This document shows, in pieces, positions 9,965 through 18,461 of a DNA stretch of 64,000 nucleotides (positions within the stretch are counted from its first letter, which is position 1; each line of letters opens with the position of its first letter). Source of the DNA: Mycobacterium sp. DL440. GTDB lineage: Bacteria > Actinomycetota > Actinomycetes > Mycobacteriales > Mycobacteriaceae. The stretch covers positions 434,001 to 498,000 of the forward strand of contig NZ_CP050191.1 of NCBI RefSeq assembly GCF_011745145.1. Direction: 5' to 3'. A model generated the notes under the pieces. That model was not told the DNA's origin. It worked only from the letters and a program-made list of their open reading frames with translations, and made no database searches. The position numbers were made by a program, and so were the translations under genes.

Positions 9965-10804
9965 ATGGAGTTGTTGTTGACCGACCGCACCTACGTGGTG
10001 ACCGGCGGTGGCAGCGGCATCGGCAAGGGCGTGGCCGAAGCGGTTGCCGCGGCAGGCGGCAATGTCGTGCTCCTCGGGCGAGGTGCGGAACGCCTGACCC
10101 AGGCCGCACCCCAGGTGGCCGCACGATCACCGCGCGGTGAGGTGGCCGTGCGTACTCATGTCGCCGACGTCACCGACGAGGACCAGGTCGCCGAGGCCAT
10201 CGCCGCGGCGACCGCCTGGACAGGTCAGCTTGCGGGGGTTGTGCACAGTGCCGGTGGCTCGGAGACCCTGGGCCCGCTGACCCAGATCGACTCGCAGGCG
10301 TGGCGCAACACGGTGGATCTGAACGTCAACGGAACCATGTACATGCTCAAGCATGCTGCCCGCGAGATGGTTCGTGACGGAGGTGGGTCGTTCGTGGGAA
10401 TCTCGTCGATCGCCGCATCGAATACCCACCGCTGGTTCGGCGCGTACGGAGTCAGCAAGACGGCGCTCGACCACCTTCTGCAACTGGGCGCTGACGAGTT
10501 CGGTGCATCATCGGTGCGCGTCAACGGGATCCGGCCGGGGCTGACCCGGACCGAATTGCTCGGTCCGATCTTCGAGATGCCGGCGATTGCCGACGACTAT
10601 CGAGACAACACCCCGCTACCGAGGTTCGGGGAGGTCGAGGACGTGGCGAATTTGGCGGTGTTCCTGCTCAGTGACGCCGCGAGCTGGATCACCGGGCAAC
10701 TGATCAACGTCGACGGCGGCTTCATGCTGCGTCGCGGCCCCAACTTCTCATCACTGATCGGTCAAATGTACGGAGAAGACGCCCTGCGCGGCGTCGTGAG
10801 CTAG
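9965..10804 (+). CDS. Short-chain dehydrogenase/reductase
   Basis: I chose the ATG at 9965, preceded by an AGGAG, although the frame is open inside the P450 gene. The 279-residue protein has the Rossmann motif TGGGSGIG (13-20), an NAG-like SAGG motif, and catalytic Ser148, Tyr161 and Lys165 (YGVSK). It is a classical SDR that interconverts an alcohol and a ketone or aldehyde. It lies 20 bases after the P450 gene and 12 before the next SDR, so it is co-transcribed. The substrate is not identifiable. Confidence 0.9.
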   Translation: MELLLTDRTYVVTGGGSGIGKGVAEAVAAAGGNVVLLGRGAERLTQAAPQVAARSPRGEVAVRTHVADVTDEDQVAEAIAAATAWTGQLAGVVHSAGGSETLGPLTQIDSQAWRNTVDLNVNGTMYMLKHAAREMVRDGGGSFVGISSIAASNTHRWFGAYGVSKTALDHLLQLGADEFGASSVRVNGIRPGLTRTELLGPIFEMPAIADDYRDNTPLPRFGEVEDVANLAVFLLSDAASWITGQLINVDGGFMLRRGPNFSSLIGQMYGEDALRGVVS

Positions 10805-10815
10805 GAGATAACCAA

Positions 10816-11670
10816 ATGAATCGACTGTCCGGCAAGGTCGCCGTCATCACCGGAGCAGCTCGTGGGCAGGGCCGCAGTCACGCGGTCCATCTGGCCGATG
10901 AAGGTGCCGACATTATCGCCTTGGATATCTGCGCTGATATCGCCTCGAACGAGTACCCGTTGGCCACACCGGCCGACCTGGAGGAGACCAAGGAGCTGAT
11001 CGAGAAGTCGGGCCGCCGGGCGATCACCGCACAGATCGATGTGCGGGACCGCGCTGCGCTGAAGTCCGCACTCGACAATGCTGTCGCCGAACTCGGCGGT
11101 CTGGATGTCGTCGTCGCAAACGCGGCGATCTGTCCGTTGGGCAATCACATTCCGGCCCAGGGCTTCATCGATGCGTTCGATGTGGACTTCGTGGGGGTGG
11201 TCAACACCGTGCATGTCGGCCTACCGCACCTCAGATCGGGCGGCTCAGTGGTCGTCACCGGATCGATTGCGGGACTCTTGCCTGCCACCGGGATGAACGG
11301 TGGCAACCTGCAGGGCCCTGGCGGTGCGGGATACGGTCTGGCCAAGAAGATGGTGAGGGAGTACACCAAGTCGTTGGCGCTGGCACTGGGACCGCAGAGC
11401 ATTCGGGTCAACGCCGTCCATCCGACCAACGTCGACACCGACATGCTGCACAACGAGCCGATGTACAAGACGTTCCGCCCGGACCTGGAGAAGCCCACGC
11501 GGGCCGACGCCGAACTGAGCTTTCCCTTCCTGCAGGCCATGCCCGTCCCGTACGTGGATCCGGCCGACATCTCGCACGCTGTGGTCTACCTTGCATCAGA
11601 TGAATCTCGTTACGTCACAGGGCAACAGCTGTTCGTAGACGCTGGCGCCGGCCTCAAAATGGGGCTCTAA
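10816..11670 (+). CDS. Mycofactocin-coupled SDR family oxidoreductase
   Basis: 284 residues. It carries the TGAARGQG cofactor loop (12-19), catalytic Ser150, Tyr173 and Lys177, and an insertion after the second beta strand (about residues 37-62). That insertion marks the mycofactocin-dependent SDR subfamily. These enzymes bury their NAD(H) and pass electrons to mycofactocin; many oxidise alcohols. In this operon it is a natural candidate to oxidise the alcohol made by the P450. The mycofactocin biosynthesis genes are not in the window. Confidence 0.88.
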   Translation: MNRLSGKVAVITGAARGQGRSHAVHLADEGADIIALDICADIASNEYPLATPADLEETKELIEKSGRRAITAQIDVRDRAALKSALDNAVAELGGLDVVVANAAICPLGNHIPAQGFIDAFDVDFVGVVNTVHVGLPHLRSGGSVVVTGSIAGLLPATGMNGGNLQGPGGAGYGLAKKMVREYTKSLALALGPQSIRVNAVHPTNVDTDMLHNEPMYKTFRPDLEKPTRADAELSFPFLQAMPVPYVDPADISHAVVYLASDESRYVTGQQLFVDAGAGLKMGL

Positions 11671-11672
11671 TC

Positions 11673-12794
11673 ATGGGTTACTCTGCCGCGGACGAATCGT
11701 TCACTCATCAGCTTCCCACCACGTTCGACCAGGTGCACAGCAGCGATCCGACGTGGTCCGACCGGTGCTATTTCTTCGCGGCCTCACCGGACGGCACCCT
11801 GCTGTTGGCCAGCGGCTACGGGAACAATCCCAATACCGGCACAGGTCTGGGCTACGTCAAGGTCAGCCTGGCCGACGGCAGGCATTGGGACCTGCTCTCG
11901 GGCCGGCCCGTGACCGGCGACGACCGGGCCGAAATCGGTGCGGGCCCGATGCGCTGGACATGCGTCGAGCCGCTCAAGAAGTGGCGACTCGATGTGGAAC
12001 CCAACGCATCCGGGATCGAGTGGGAGCTGTACTACGAGCCCACGGCACCGATGTGGGAGCTGCTCCCCATGAAAGTGAACGACCCGAGCGGTCAACTCAT
12101 CGTCGACATGTATCACATGAAGGAGCCCGGTCGCTGGACCGGATGGGTCAAGATCGACGGCGAGAAGATCAGCGTCGACGGCTTTCACGGCGGTCGGGAC
12201 CGCACCTTCGGTGTCCGAGTCTCCGACAAGATCGACTTTTGGCTATGGCTTGATGCCGGGTTCGACGACCATGCAATCGAGGCCTGGATCATCGAATCAT
12301 CCGACGGCACCGTCAACTACGTGGACGGTGGAATCACCTACAACGACGGCCGACTGTCGAAGAGATTCGTCAAGATCGAACACGACATCGAATTCGACGG
12401 TGACCGTAAACGTCCGGCCGGCGCAGCGCTCGTCTTCACCGACGAAGATGGCGCCACCTACCGCGTCGATGCACAGTCAAAGCATCAGGAGGTCGACGCC
12501 TACTACGGACTGCCGATGTCACACTGTCAATACGAGGACCTGGGCGGCGGAGCCTACTTCATCCACTTCCAATGGGACAGCAACGATCCCGACCAGCTGA
12601 CCGAAACCGAGGGCAAGTCGATGGCACTCGATCAGCTCATGCAGTTCAGCTACGACGGGCACCAGGGGCAGGGCATCTTCGAACTGCTTCTCGGCGGGAA
12701 CGGTTACCGCCGTTACCCCAACTGGACGGCCATGGACATGTCCGCGTTCACCCAGGACAAGACGCCGGCTGATCGACTCAGTGCCGACAGTTGA
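11673..12794 (+). CDS. AttH/CrtC-like (DUF7064/DUF7065-type) protein of unknown function
   Basis: 373 residues, starting two bases after the preceding stop, with no signal peptide or membrane segment. It is rich in aromatic residues and in alternating polar/hydrophobic strands (W, Y and F in motifs such as GFHGGRDRTFGVR), suggesting a beta-barrel of the tandem lipocalin-like AttH/CrtC kind. Proteins of this appearance recur beside SDRs and phosphotransferases in lipid and steroid gene clusters. I assign it from overall character and context, not from a diagnostic motif. It may bind or hydrate a hydrophobic intermediate. Confidence 0.6.
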   Translation: MGYSAADESFTHQLPTTFDQVHSSDPTWSDRCYFFAASPDGTLLLASGYGNNPNTGTGLGYVKVSLADGRHWDLLSGRPVTGDDRAEIGAGPMRWTCVEPLKKWRLDVEPNASGIEWELYYEPTAPMWELLPMKVNDPSGQLIVDMYHMKEPGRWTGWVKIDGEKISVDGFHGGRDRTFGVRVSDKIDFWLWLDAGFDDHAIEAWIIESSDGTVNYVDGGITYNDGRLSKRFVKIEHDIEFDGDRKRPAGAALVFTDEDGATYRVDAQSKHQEVDAYYGLPMSHCQYEDLGGGAYFIHFQWDSNDPDQLTETEGKSMALDQLMQFSYDGHQGQGIFELLLGGNGYRRYPNWTAMDMSAFTQDKTPADRLSADS

Positions 12795-12815
12795 ACCGCG
12801 AGACCAAGGAGATCG

Positions 12816-13913
12816 ATGATGACTCTCGACGCTGCTGCTGAGCAACGGTTGGCCGCCTGGCTGCGAAGCCAACTGCCCGAGGCCGACGAGGTTTCGTTGG
12901 AGGGGCTGGACCGGGTGAACTTCGGTCATTCCGCCGAGATGATGGTCCTCACGGTGGTGGCCCGAACGGGCAGGGCCGAGAATCGCCAGGATGTGGTGAT
13001 GCGCTTGCGGCCCACACCGCCCGCGCTCCTGGAGCCCTACGATCTGCCTCGGCAGTTCACCATCCTGCGCGCGCTGCACGGAACCTCGGTCCCCGTGCCC
13101 AAGGCCCTCTGGCTGGAGCCCAGCGGTGAGGTCCTCGGTCGCCCATTCCTGGTGATGGAGCGGGTCGGCGGTGAGGTCTTCGAAATGGATTCTCCCGCAG
13201 ATCTTTCGGATGAAACTGTCGTCAGGATGTGTCAGAGTCTGGTTGAAAAGCTGGCGGCGATTCACTCCGTCGACCTGGAGCGGACTGGCCTGGGTTCACT
13301 TGATGACGGTGCGGATCACCTCGATCGCGAACTTGCCCGCTGGGCCGGAGAACTCGACAGGGTCAAGCGTGACCGGCTGCCCGCACTGGAACGCCTTCTG
13401 GAGGCTCTGCGCGGTGCCAAGCCGAAGCCGAGCGAACGGGTCACGCTCGTGCACGGCGACGCCAAGCCCGGAAATTTCGCATTCACCGCGGGGGAGGTGA
13501 GTGCGGTTTTCGATTGGGAGATGACGACTGTCGGGGATCCTCTTACCGACATTGGATGGCTGGAACTGTTGTGGATGCAACCCGTTGGCATCACCAGTCA
13601 TTCGGCAGCCTTGCCCATCGATGAACTTCTTGCGCATTACGAAAAGGTGAGCGGTATTCCGGTTTCCAACCGGAGCTGGTATCGCGCGTTCAACGCCTTC
13701 AAAATGGCCGTCATCTGTCTGATCGGGGCCATGCTGGTCGAGGACGGGCACAGCAACGACCAGAAACTGGTCATCGCGGCATACGGCACGTCGCTACTGA
13801 CCACAGTCGGGCTCACCGAGCTCGGCGTCGACGAGAAGCTCGATGATGGTCCGGTCCTACCGCGGCAGGAGCGCATCGACGAAGTGCTCGCGCAGCCTGC
13901 GCCTGCGCACTGA
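12816..13913 (+). CDS. APH-fold phosphotransferase (ACAD10/LvaA-like kinase)
   Basis: 365 residues with a good AAGGAGAT ribosome site. The kinase motif HGDAKPGN (His213, Asp215, Asn220) and the [17 protein letters not shown] block with Asp233 are intact. The latter block is typical of the subgroup related to the ACAD10/ACAD11 kinase domain and to LvaA, which phosphorylate hydroxyacyl-CoA thioesters so the hydroxyl can be eliminated. It sits within the P450 operon between the AttH-like gene and an SDR, 22 and 17 bases from its neighbours. Phosphorylation of a hydroxylated acyl intermediate is an inference. Confidence 0.85.
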   Translation: MMTLDAAAEQRLAAWLRSQLPEADEVSLEGLDRVNFGHSAEMMVLTVVARTGRAENRQDVVMRLRPTPPALLEPYDLPRQFTILRALHGTSVPVPKALWLEPSGEVLGRPFLVMERVGGEVFEMDSPADLSDETVVRMCQSLVEKLAAIHSVDLERTGLGSLDDGADHLDRELARWAGELDRVKRDRLPALERLLEALRGAKPKPSERVTLVHGDAKPGNFAFTAGEVSAVFDWEMTTVGDPLTDIGWLELLWMQPVGITSHSAALPIDELLAHYEKVSGIPVSNRSWYRAFNAFKMAVICLIGAMLVEDGHSNDQKLVIAAYGTSLLTTVGLTELGVDEKLDDGPVLPRQERIDEVLAQPAPAH

Positions 13914-13929
13914 CCCGGAGGCACGCCAC

Positions 13930-14694
13930 ATGGATATCGCACAGGGCGTCGCCGTCGTCACCGGTGGCGCCTCCGGCCTCGGATTGGCCACTGTCGAAGC
14001 ACTTTTGACTGCAGGCGCAATGGGAGCGGTGATCCTGGATCTACCGACTTCAGCCGGGCCCGAGGTGGCCGAGCGACTGGGGCAGCGGGTTCGGTTCGCG
14101 CCGGTCGATGTCACCGACACCGGTGCGGTCGAAGCCGCGCTCGACCTTGCTGAGACGCTCGGCCCGGTACGCATCGCCGTCAATTGTGCGGGGACTGGAA
14201 ACGCGATCCGCATTCTGGGCAAGCGCGGAATTTTCCCCGTCGATCAGTTCGACAAAGTGGTGCAGGTGAACCTGATCGGCACCTTCAACGTGCTGCGTTT
14301 GACCGCAGCGCGGATGGCCGCCACCGATCCGGTCGACGGTGAGCGCGGGGTGATCGTGAACACGGCGTCGGTGGCGGCCTTCGACGGCCAGATCGGCCAG
14401 GCGGCGTATGCGGCGTCCAAGGGAGCAGTGGCGGCGATGACCCTTCCCATCGCCCGAGATCTCGCCGGCAGTCTGATCAGGGTCATGGCGATCGCACCGG
14501 GAACCTTCGACACCCCCATGCTGGGAGCCGCGCCCGAGAAACTGAAGGCATCGCTGGGAGCTCAGGTCCCGCATCCGAGTCGGCTCGGCGACCCGCAGGA
14601 GTTCGCAGCGCTGGTTCGGCACATCGTCGAGAACCCGATGCTCAACGGTGAGGTCATCCGGATCGACGGCGCAATCAGGATGGCGCCCAGATAG
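13930..14694 (+). CDS. SDR, 3-hydroxyacyl-CoA dehydrogenase type 2-like
   Basis: 254 residues from the ATG at 13930 behind CCGGAGG; an in-frame upstream start lies inside the kinase gene and is less likely. The cofactor loop is TGGASGLG (11-18), with Asp37 favouring NAD, and the catalytic residues are Ser147, Tyr160 and Lys164 (YAASK). Overall it resembles the HSD10/17-beta-HSD10 group, which oxidises 3-hydroxyacyl-CoA and some hydroxysteroids. This fits a beta-oxidation or side-chain step in the operon. Confidence 0.88.
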   Translation: MDIAQGVAVVTGGASGLGLATVEALLTAGAMGAVILDLPTSAGPEVAERLGQRVRFAPVDVTDTGAVEAALDLAETLGPVRIAVNCAGTGNAIRILGKRGIFPVDQFDKVVQVNLIGTFNVLRLTAARMAATDPVDGERGVIVNTASVAAFDGQIGQAAYAASKGAVAAMTLPIARDLAGSLIRVMAIAPGTFDTPMLGAAPEKLKASLGAQVPHPSRLGDPQEFAALVRHIVENPMLNGEVIRIDGAIRMAPR

Positions 14695-14722
14695 TCCGGC
14701 ATACAGATCAGGAGGCACGTCA

Positions 14723-16210
14723 ATGCGCGTGATCAACGACTACTACATCGACGGCCGTTGGGTTCCGTCGACATCGGACGCCCAGCTGGACGTCATTTCA
14801 CCGAGCACCGAGGAACCGGTGGCCCAAGTGCCCGACGGCAACGCCGAGGACATAGACAACGCAGTCTCGGCGGCCAGACGAGCATTCGACCACGGCGGGT
14901 GGCCACAGCTGAGTTTCGCCGAACGGTCACGGGTGATCCTCGCCCTGCACGATGAGCTGACGTCGAGAGCCGACGAACTCGCGAGGACAATCGGTACCGA
15001 AAACGGCACACCGGCAATGCTGCTGCGCCCCGTACAGGTCGACAACGGCTTGCACGTCTTGAAGTATTACGCCGACTTTGCGGCCGGATTCGAGCCCGAA
15101 CGCCTGGTCGACGGCGTGTACGGGCCCGCGATCGTGCGACAGGAACCGGTCGGGGTCGTCGCCGCGATCGTTCCGTGGAACGTGCCCTTCTACCTGGCCA
15201 CGCTCAAATTGGGACCGGCGCTGGCCGCAGGTTGCACGGTCGTGCTGAAGGCCGCCCCCGAAACCCCGCTCAACGCCTATCTTCTGGCTGAGGCCGCTCA
15301 CGCCGTCGGCCTGCCACCCGGTGTCCTCAACGTCGTGGCCGCCGGACCAGAGGCGAGTGAGCGCCTGGTAACCCATCCAGACGTCGACAAGGTCGCGTTC
15401 ACCGGCAGTACAGCCGTCGGGCAGCGTATTGCGGCGCTGGCAGGCGGCCAGCTGAAGCGGCTTACGCTGGAACTCGGTGGAAAGTCGGCAGCGATCGTGC
15501 TCGATGACGCCGACCTGGCGTCAACCATGCCGACACTGATCGGCGTGACCATGACGATGAGTGGCCAATTCTGCACCGCGCAATCACGAATCCTGGTACC
15601 AGACAGTCGATATGATGAAGCCGTCGACACCTTCTCCCAGATCGCGCAGAGTCTTCCGATCGGACCGACGTTCGAAGAAGGAATGTTCCTCGGGCCGCTG
15701 ATCAGCCGCAGGCAACGCGACCGAGTGCTGGACTACATCGCGATCGGTCAGAAGGAAGGCGCGACGGTCGTCACCGGAGGTGGACGGCCCGAACACCTCG
15801 AGCGTGGATGGTTCGTGCAGCCAACCGTCTTCCGAGATGTCAAGAATTCCATGAGGATTGCCCAGGAAGAGATCTTCGGACCAGTAGTGACGTTCATCGC
15901 GTACTCCGACGAGGACGAGGCGGTGGCGCTTGCCAACGACTCGGATTTCGGACTGCATGGCACGGTATGGAGCGCTGATGTGAATCGGGGCGTCGACATC
16001 GGACGCCGTATCCGCACCGGTACGTACTCGGTCAATGCCATGGTGCTGGACCCCGCAGCCCCGTTCGGAGGCGTGAAGCGATCCGGGCTCGGGCGCGAGA
16101 TGGGAGCCGAAGGGCTCGCGGCCTATCTGGAGCCCAAGACCATCACGGTTCCCGCCGGCGCCTCGCCGCGCTTGGCGGTACGTGACAAGCCGGCGGATGA
16201 AGCGACCTGA
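14723..16210 (+). CDS. Aldehyde dehydrogenase family protein
   Basis: 495 residues from the ATG at 14723, with an AGGAGG ribosome site. Motifs are complete: PWN (151-153), the NAD-binding FTGST (226-230), the general base Glu250 in LELGGK, and catalytic Cys284 in GQFCTAQ. It oxidises an aldehyde to the acid with NAD(P). In the operon it would follow the P450 and the mycofactocin SDR, converting a terminal aldehyde to a carboxylate before CoA activation. No CoA ligase is present in the window. Confidence 0.92.
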   Translation: MRVINDYYIDGRWVPSTSDAQLDVISPSTEEPVAQVPDGNAEDIDNAVSAARRAFDHGGWPQLSFAERSRVILALHDELTSRADELARTIGTENGTPAMLLRPVQVDNGLHVLKYYADFAAGFEPERLVDGVYGPAIVRQEPVGVVAAIVPWNVPFYLATLKLGPALAAGCTVVLKAAPETPLNAYLLAEAAHAVGLPPGVLNVVAAGPEASERLVTHPDVDKVAFTGSTAVGQRIAALAGGQLKRLTLELGGKSAAIVLDDADLASTMPTLIGVTMTMSGQFCTAQSRILVPDSRYDEAVDTFSQIAQSLPIGPTFEEGMFLGPLISRRQRDRVLDYIAIGQKEGATVVTGGGRPEHLERGWFVQPTVFRDVKNSMRIAQEEIFGPVVTFIAYSDEDEAVALANDSDFGLHGTVWSADVNRGVDIGRRIRTGTYSVNAMVLDPAAPFGGVKRSGLGREMGAEGLAAYLEPKTITVPAGASPRLAVRDKPADEAT

Positions 16211-16235
16211 ATGCTCGGCGATACAAGGAGGTCCC

Positions 16236-16427
16236 ATGAGGGTTGACGTCGACTACGGACTGTGTGAGGCCAACGGGGTGTGTATGGGTATCAACCCCGA
16301 GGTGTTCGAACTCGATGACGACGACCATCTGACGGTTTTGAAACCACAGGTGGCGCCGGAAGCCGAGGCTTCTGTCGTCGATGCGGTGCGCCAATGTCCA
16401 CGCCAGGCACTCACGATCACCGAATGA
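16236..16427 (+). CDS. Ferredoxin of the mycobacterial P450-partner type
   Basis: 63 residues from the ATG at 16236 (AAGGAGG upstream). The cluster motif is Cys10-x2-Asn13-x2-Cys16 with a distal Cys54-Pro. The position of the second ligand of a 4Fe-4S motif is Asn, so the protein probably holds a 3Fe-4S cluster or a 4Fe-4S cluster with a non-cysteine ligand. Such single-cluster ferredoxins pass electrons from a reductase to P450s; the obvious partner is the P450 that heads this operon. Confidence 0.92.
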   Translation: MRVDVDYGLCEANGVCMGINPEVFELDDDDHLTVLKPQVAPEAEASVVDAVRQCPRQALTITE

Positions 16428-16450
16428 CGAAGAACCACGAGGAGCGAAAG

Positions 16451-16801
16451 ATGACACCCTCTTCCTCACAGAAGATCCAAGCCGCCATGGGTGCGGTGAT
16501 GTTGGCTGTAGGTGCGACGGCGGTTTTGGCACCTGCTCGATTCGGCTCCTCGGCGATGCCCGGTCAGGATTACCAGACCCGGATGTGGGCGCTGCGTGAG
16601 ACTGCGCTGGGGGCGATCCTGTTCGGAACCAGGAATTCTCAGCGGCGCCGCCCTGTGCTGGCAGCCACCACGGCGCTGGCAGTGGCTGAACTTGCGGTGT
16701 CGTTACGCGAGCCCACCCTGGCCAAAGCCAACCGATGGTCTGCGGTGGCCAGCAGTGCAGTGTTCGGCGTAGCCGGCGCTCTCGCGGCACGTAACACGTA
16801 G
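16451..16801 (+). CDS. Small membrane protein of unknown function
   Basis: 117 residues from the ATG at 16451, preceded by GAGGAGCG; another ATG 27 bases upstream is possible. It has about three or four short hydrophobic segments, with a loop pattern RMWALRETALGAILF in the middle. This resembles small DUF4267-like membrane proteins, but I cannot name it firmly. It is 24 bases after the ferredoxin and 13 before the esterase, inside the same operon. Confidence 0.75.
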   Translation: MTPSSSQKIQAAMGAVMLAVGATAVLAPARFGSSAMPGQDYQTRMWALRETALGAILFGTRNSQRRRPVLAATTALAVAELAVSLREPTLAKANRWSAVASSAVFGVAGALAARNT

Positions 16802-16813
16802 GGACGGAATACG

Positions 16814-17782
16814 TTGTCGGGTCAGACTTCCCGGACCACAGCGGTGTCCATGCGAGGACCGATCAGTGGCGCGATTCTGTTCAGGCTCACCAAGGTCCTC
16901 AGCCACGTTCTGGCACCCGGTTACGAAACGATGCCAGGTCTTCGAAAGGCGATCGCCAAGAACCGCGCGCGGGGGCCGGCTCAACCACCGGCCCGCGTTT
17001 CGAAGAGGTACGACGTCCGCAGGCAACCGCGCCCGGACGGCGACGTTTTCCGCCTGAGCCGGCGTGGGGCGAAGCGGGCCGATCTGCACCTCCTCTACCT
17101 GCACGGTGGTGCGTTTGTTCTCAGCATCCAGAAAATCCAATGGCGGGTTCCATTAGGCCTTCTCGATCGTCTGGAGGCATGTGATGCGACCGTACCGCTG
17201 TGGCCGCTCGCCCCGGAGCACACCTGGCGCGATTCGATGCCTTACGTCACTTCGCTGTACCTTGAGATGGTCAGCGAATATGGGGCGGAGAACATCGTGA
17301 TCACCGGTGACTCCGCGGGTGGCGGAGTCGCGATGCTTCTTGCCCAGCATTTGCGAGACCATGGCGAACCTCAGCCGGCTTCGATGATTCTGTTTTCCCC
17401 GGTTCTCGATCTCAGTGTGAGCGGGCCCGATCAAACCGAGTTGGAACACCGTGATCCCTCTATCAGCGCGGGGATGATTCGCAACGCCGCCAAACTTTGG
17501 GCGCCAGACCTTGATCCACAGGATCCGCGGGTCAGCGCCCTCTTCGCCGACCAACGCGGGCTACCACCGGCACTGGTGTTCTCGGGGGATCGAGAGGTGC
17601 TCGACTCTGACGCGCGCCGACTTGCTACGCGCAATCCGACCGTCGATCACCGCAGCTATGCCGAGATGGCACATGTTTTCCCCATCGGCGGGACGCGGGA
17701 AGGCACCCACGCCTTCGTGGAATCGGTGAAATTCATCCAAGCTCATCTGCCCGGGACAGACATGGGCAACCGCCCGCGGTGA
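16814..17782 (+). CDS. Alpha/beta hydrolase, HSL/Lip-type esterase
   Basis: 322 residues with a probable TTG start 13 bases after the previous gene; an ATG at 16850 is an alternative. It has the HGGAF oxyanion-hole motif and nucleophile elbow GDSAGG of the hormone-sensitive-lipase family (mycobacterial Lip esterases). The acid and histidine regions (SGDREVLDSD, MAHVFP) are also present, so the triad is intact. It ends the operon and could release an alcohol or acid substrate from an ester. The 3' end abuts a pseudogene on the other strand. Confidence 0.88.
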   Translation: MSGQTSRTTAVSMRGPISGAILFRLTKVLSHVLAPGYETMPGLRKAIAKNRARGPAQPPARVSKRYDVRRQPRPDGDVFRLSRRGAKRADLHLLYLHGGAFVLSIQKIQWRVPLGLLDRLEACDATVPLWPLAPEHTWRDSMPYVTSLYLEMVSEYGAENIVITGDSAGGGVAMLLAQHLRDHGEPQPASMILFSPVLDLSVSGPDQTELEHRDPSISAGMIRNAAKLWAPDLDPQDPRVSALFADQRGLPPALVFSGDREVLDSDARRLATRNPTVDHRSYAEMAHVFPIGGTREGTHAFVESVKFIQAHLPGTDMGNRPR

Positions 17783-17795
17783 ACTCGCTGGTACA

Positions 17796-18233
17796 GGCAG
17801 CCACGGTGTTCGATGTGTCGGGGTTCCCGATCGCGATCGCAGCGGCTCCCTTGCCGCCGAACGCCTCCGGGCCGTACTTCGTCAAAAAGATCGGTGGGTG
17901 CTTGGTGGTCCCGGGGGTGTTGGCGTCGTTGCGGTAGCGGTCCACGGCCTTCTGCACCTCGGCCGCATTGTGGTATCGCGTCACGTCTGTGGCGGTCAAG
18001 CCGTAGTTCTCCGGGTGGGCCTGCACCTTATCGACGCTGACATGGTTTGCGTCGGCCACTGATTTGACCTGGGCCAGATCCTGCTGCTGGATCTTCAGAT
18101 TCGCCGCGCTCTGCTTCTGCGTGAGAGTTTGGGGAATCCCGTCTCCGGCCTTGTCGCCGATCACCGGTGGCACGCAATCGGGCTCGGTGTTCCCGGTGTT
18201 GTCCAGCCACGGCCAAGCGCTTCGGCAGCGACG
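17796..18233 (-). pseudogene. Truncated DUF1023-type alpha/beta hydrolase
   Basis: A run of about 146 residues on the minus strand has the signature FLTKYGPEAFGGKGAAAIAI followed by GNPDT. This is the start of the DUF1023 hydrolase domain found in many mycobacterial proteins. The family normally continues for over 150 residues, including the catalytic serine, but here the frame runs into unrelated sequence after the GNPDT motif and stops. The upstream part also lacks a convincing start. I read it as a gene that lost its 3' half, probably when the esterase side of the locus was joined to it. Confidence 0.72.
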
Positions 18234-18328
18234 CATCCATATCTGCCTGCGGTCCGGTCCGTGAAGTATCGACGGCAACTGAGTCGATTGGTGCACGAGG
18301 CGCGGAGTGCGTTCCTGACCTGACTTTT

Positions 18329-18407
18329 GCAGCGAAGATTGACAGAGTTTCGCGACACGCCCGAGTTTTGTCAAAGTAGGCAGGCGTGTCTTGTCAATCT
18401 TCGCTGC
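18329..18407. repeat. Nested inverted repeat
   Basis: A perfect 16-base outer arm (GCAGCGAAGATTGACA, 18329-18344) is mirrored at 18392-18407. An 8-base inner arm (GACACGCC, 18354-18361) is mirrored at 18383-18390. The pairs can fold into one interrupted hairpin of about 79 bases. It lies between the pseudogene and a 48-residue gene. It could be a small non-autonomous mobile element, a paired operator, or an RNA structure; there is no T-run to support a simple terminator. Confidence 0.75.
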
Positions 18408-18461
18408 ATCTCGACAGCAGGCTACTGTTCGAGACCGATCAACAGACAGGGGAGAGCCAAA

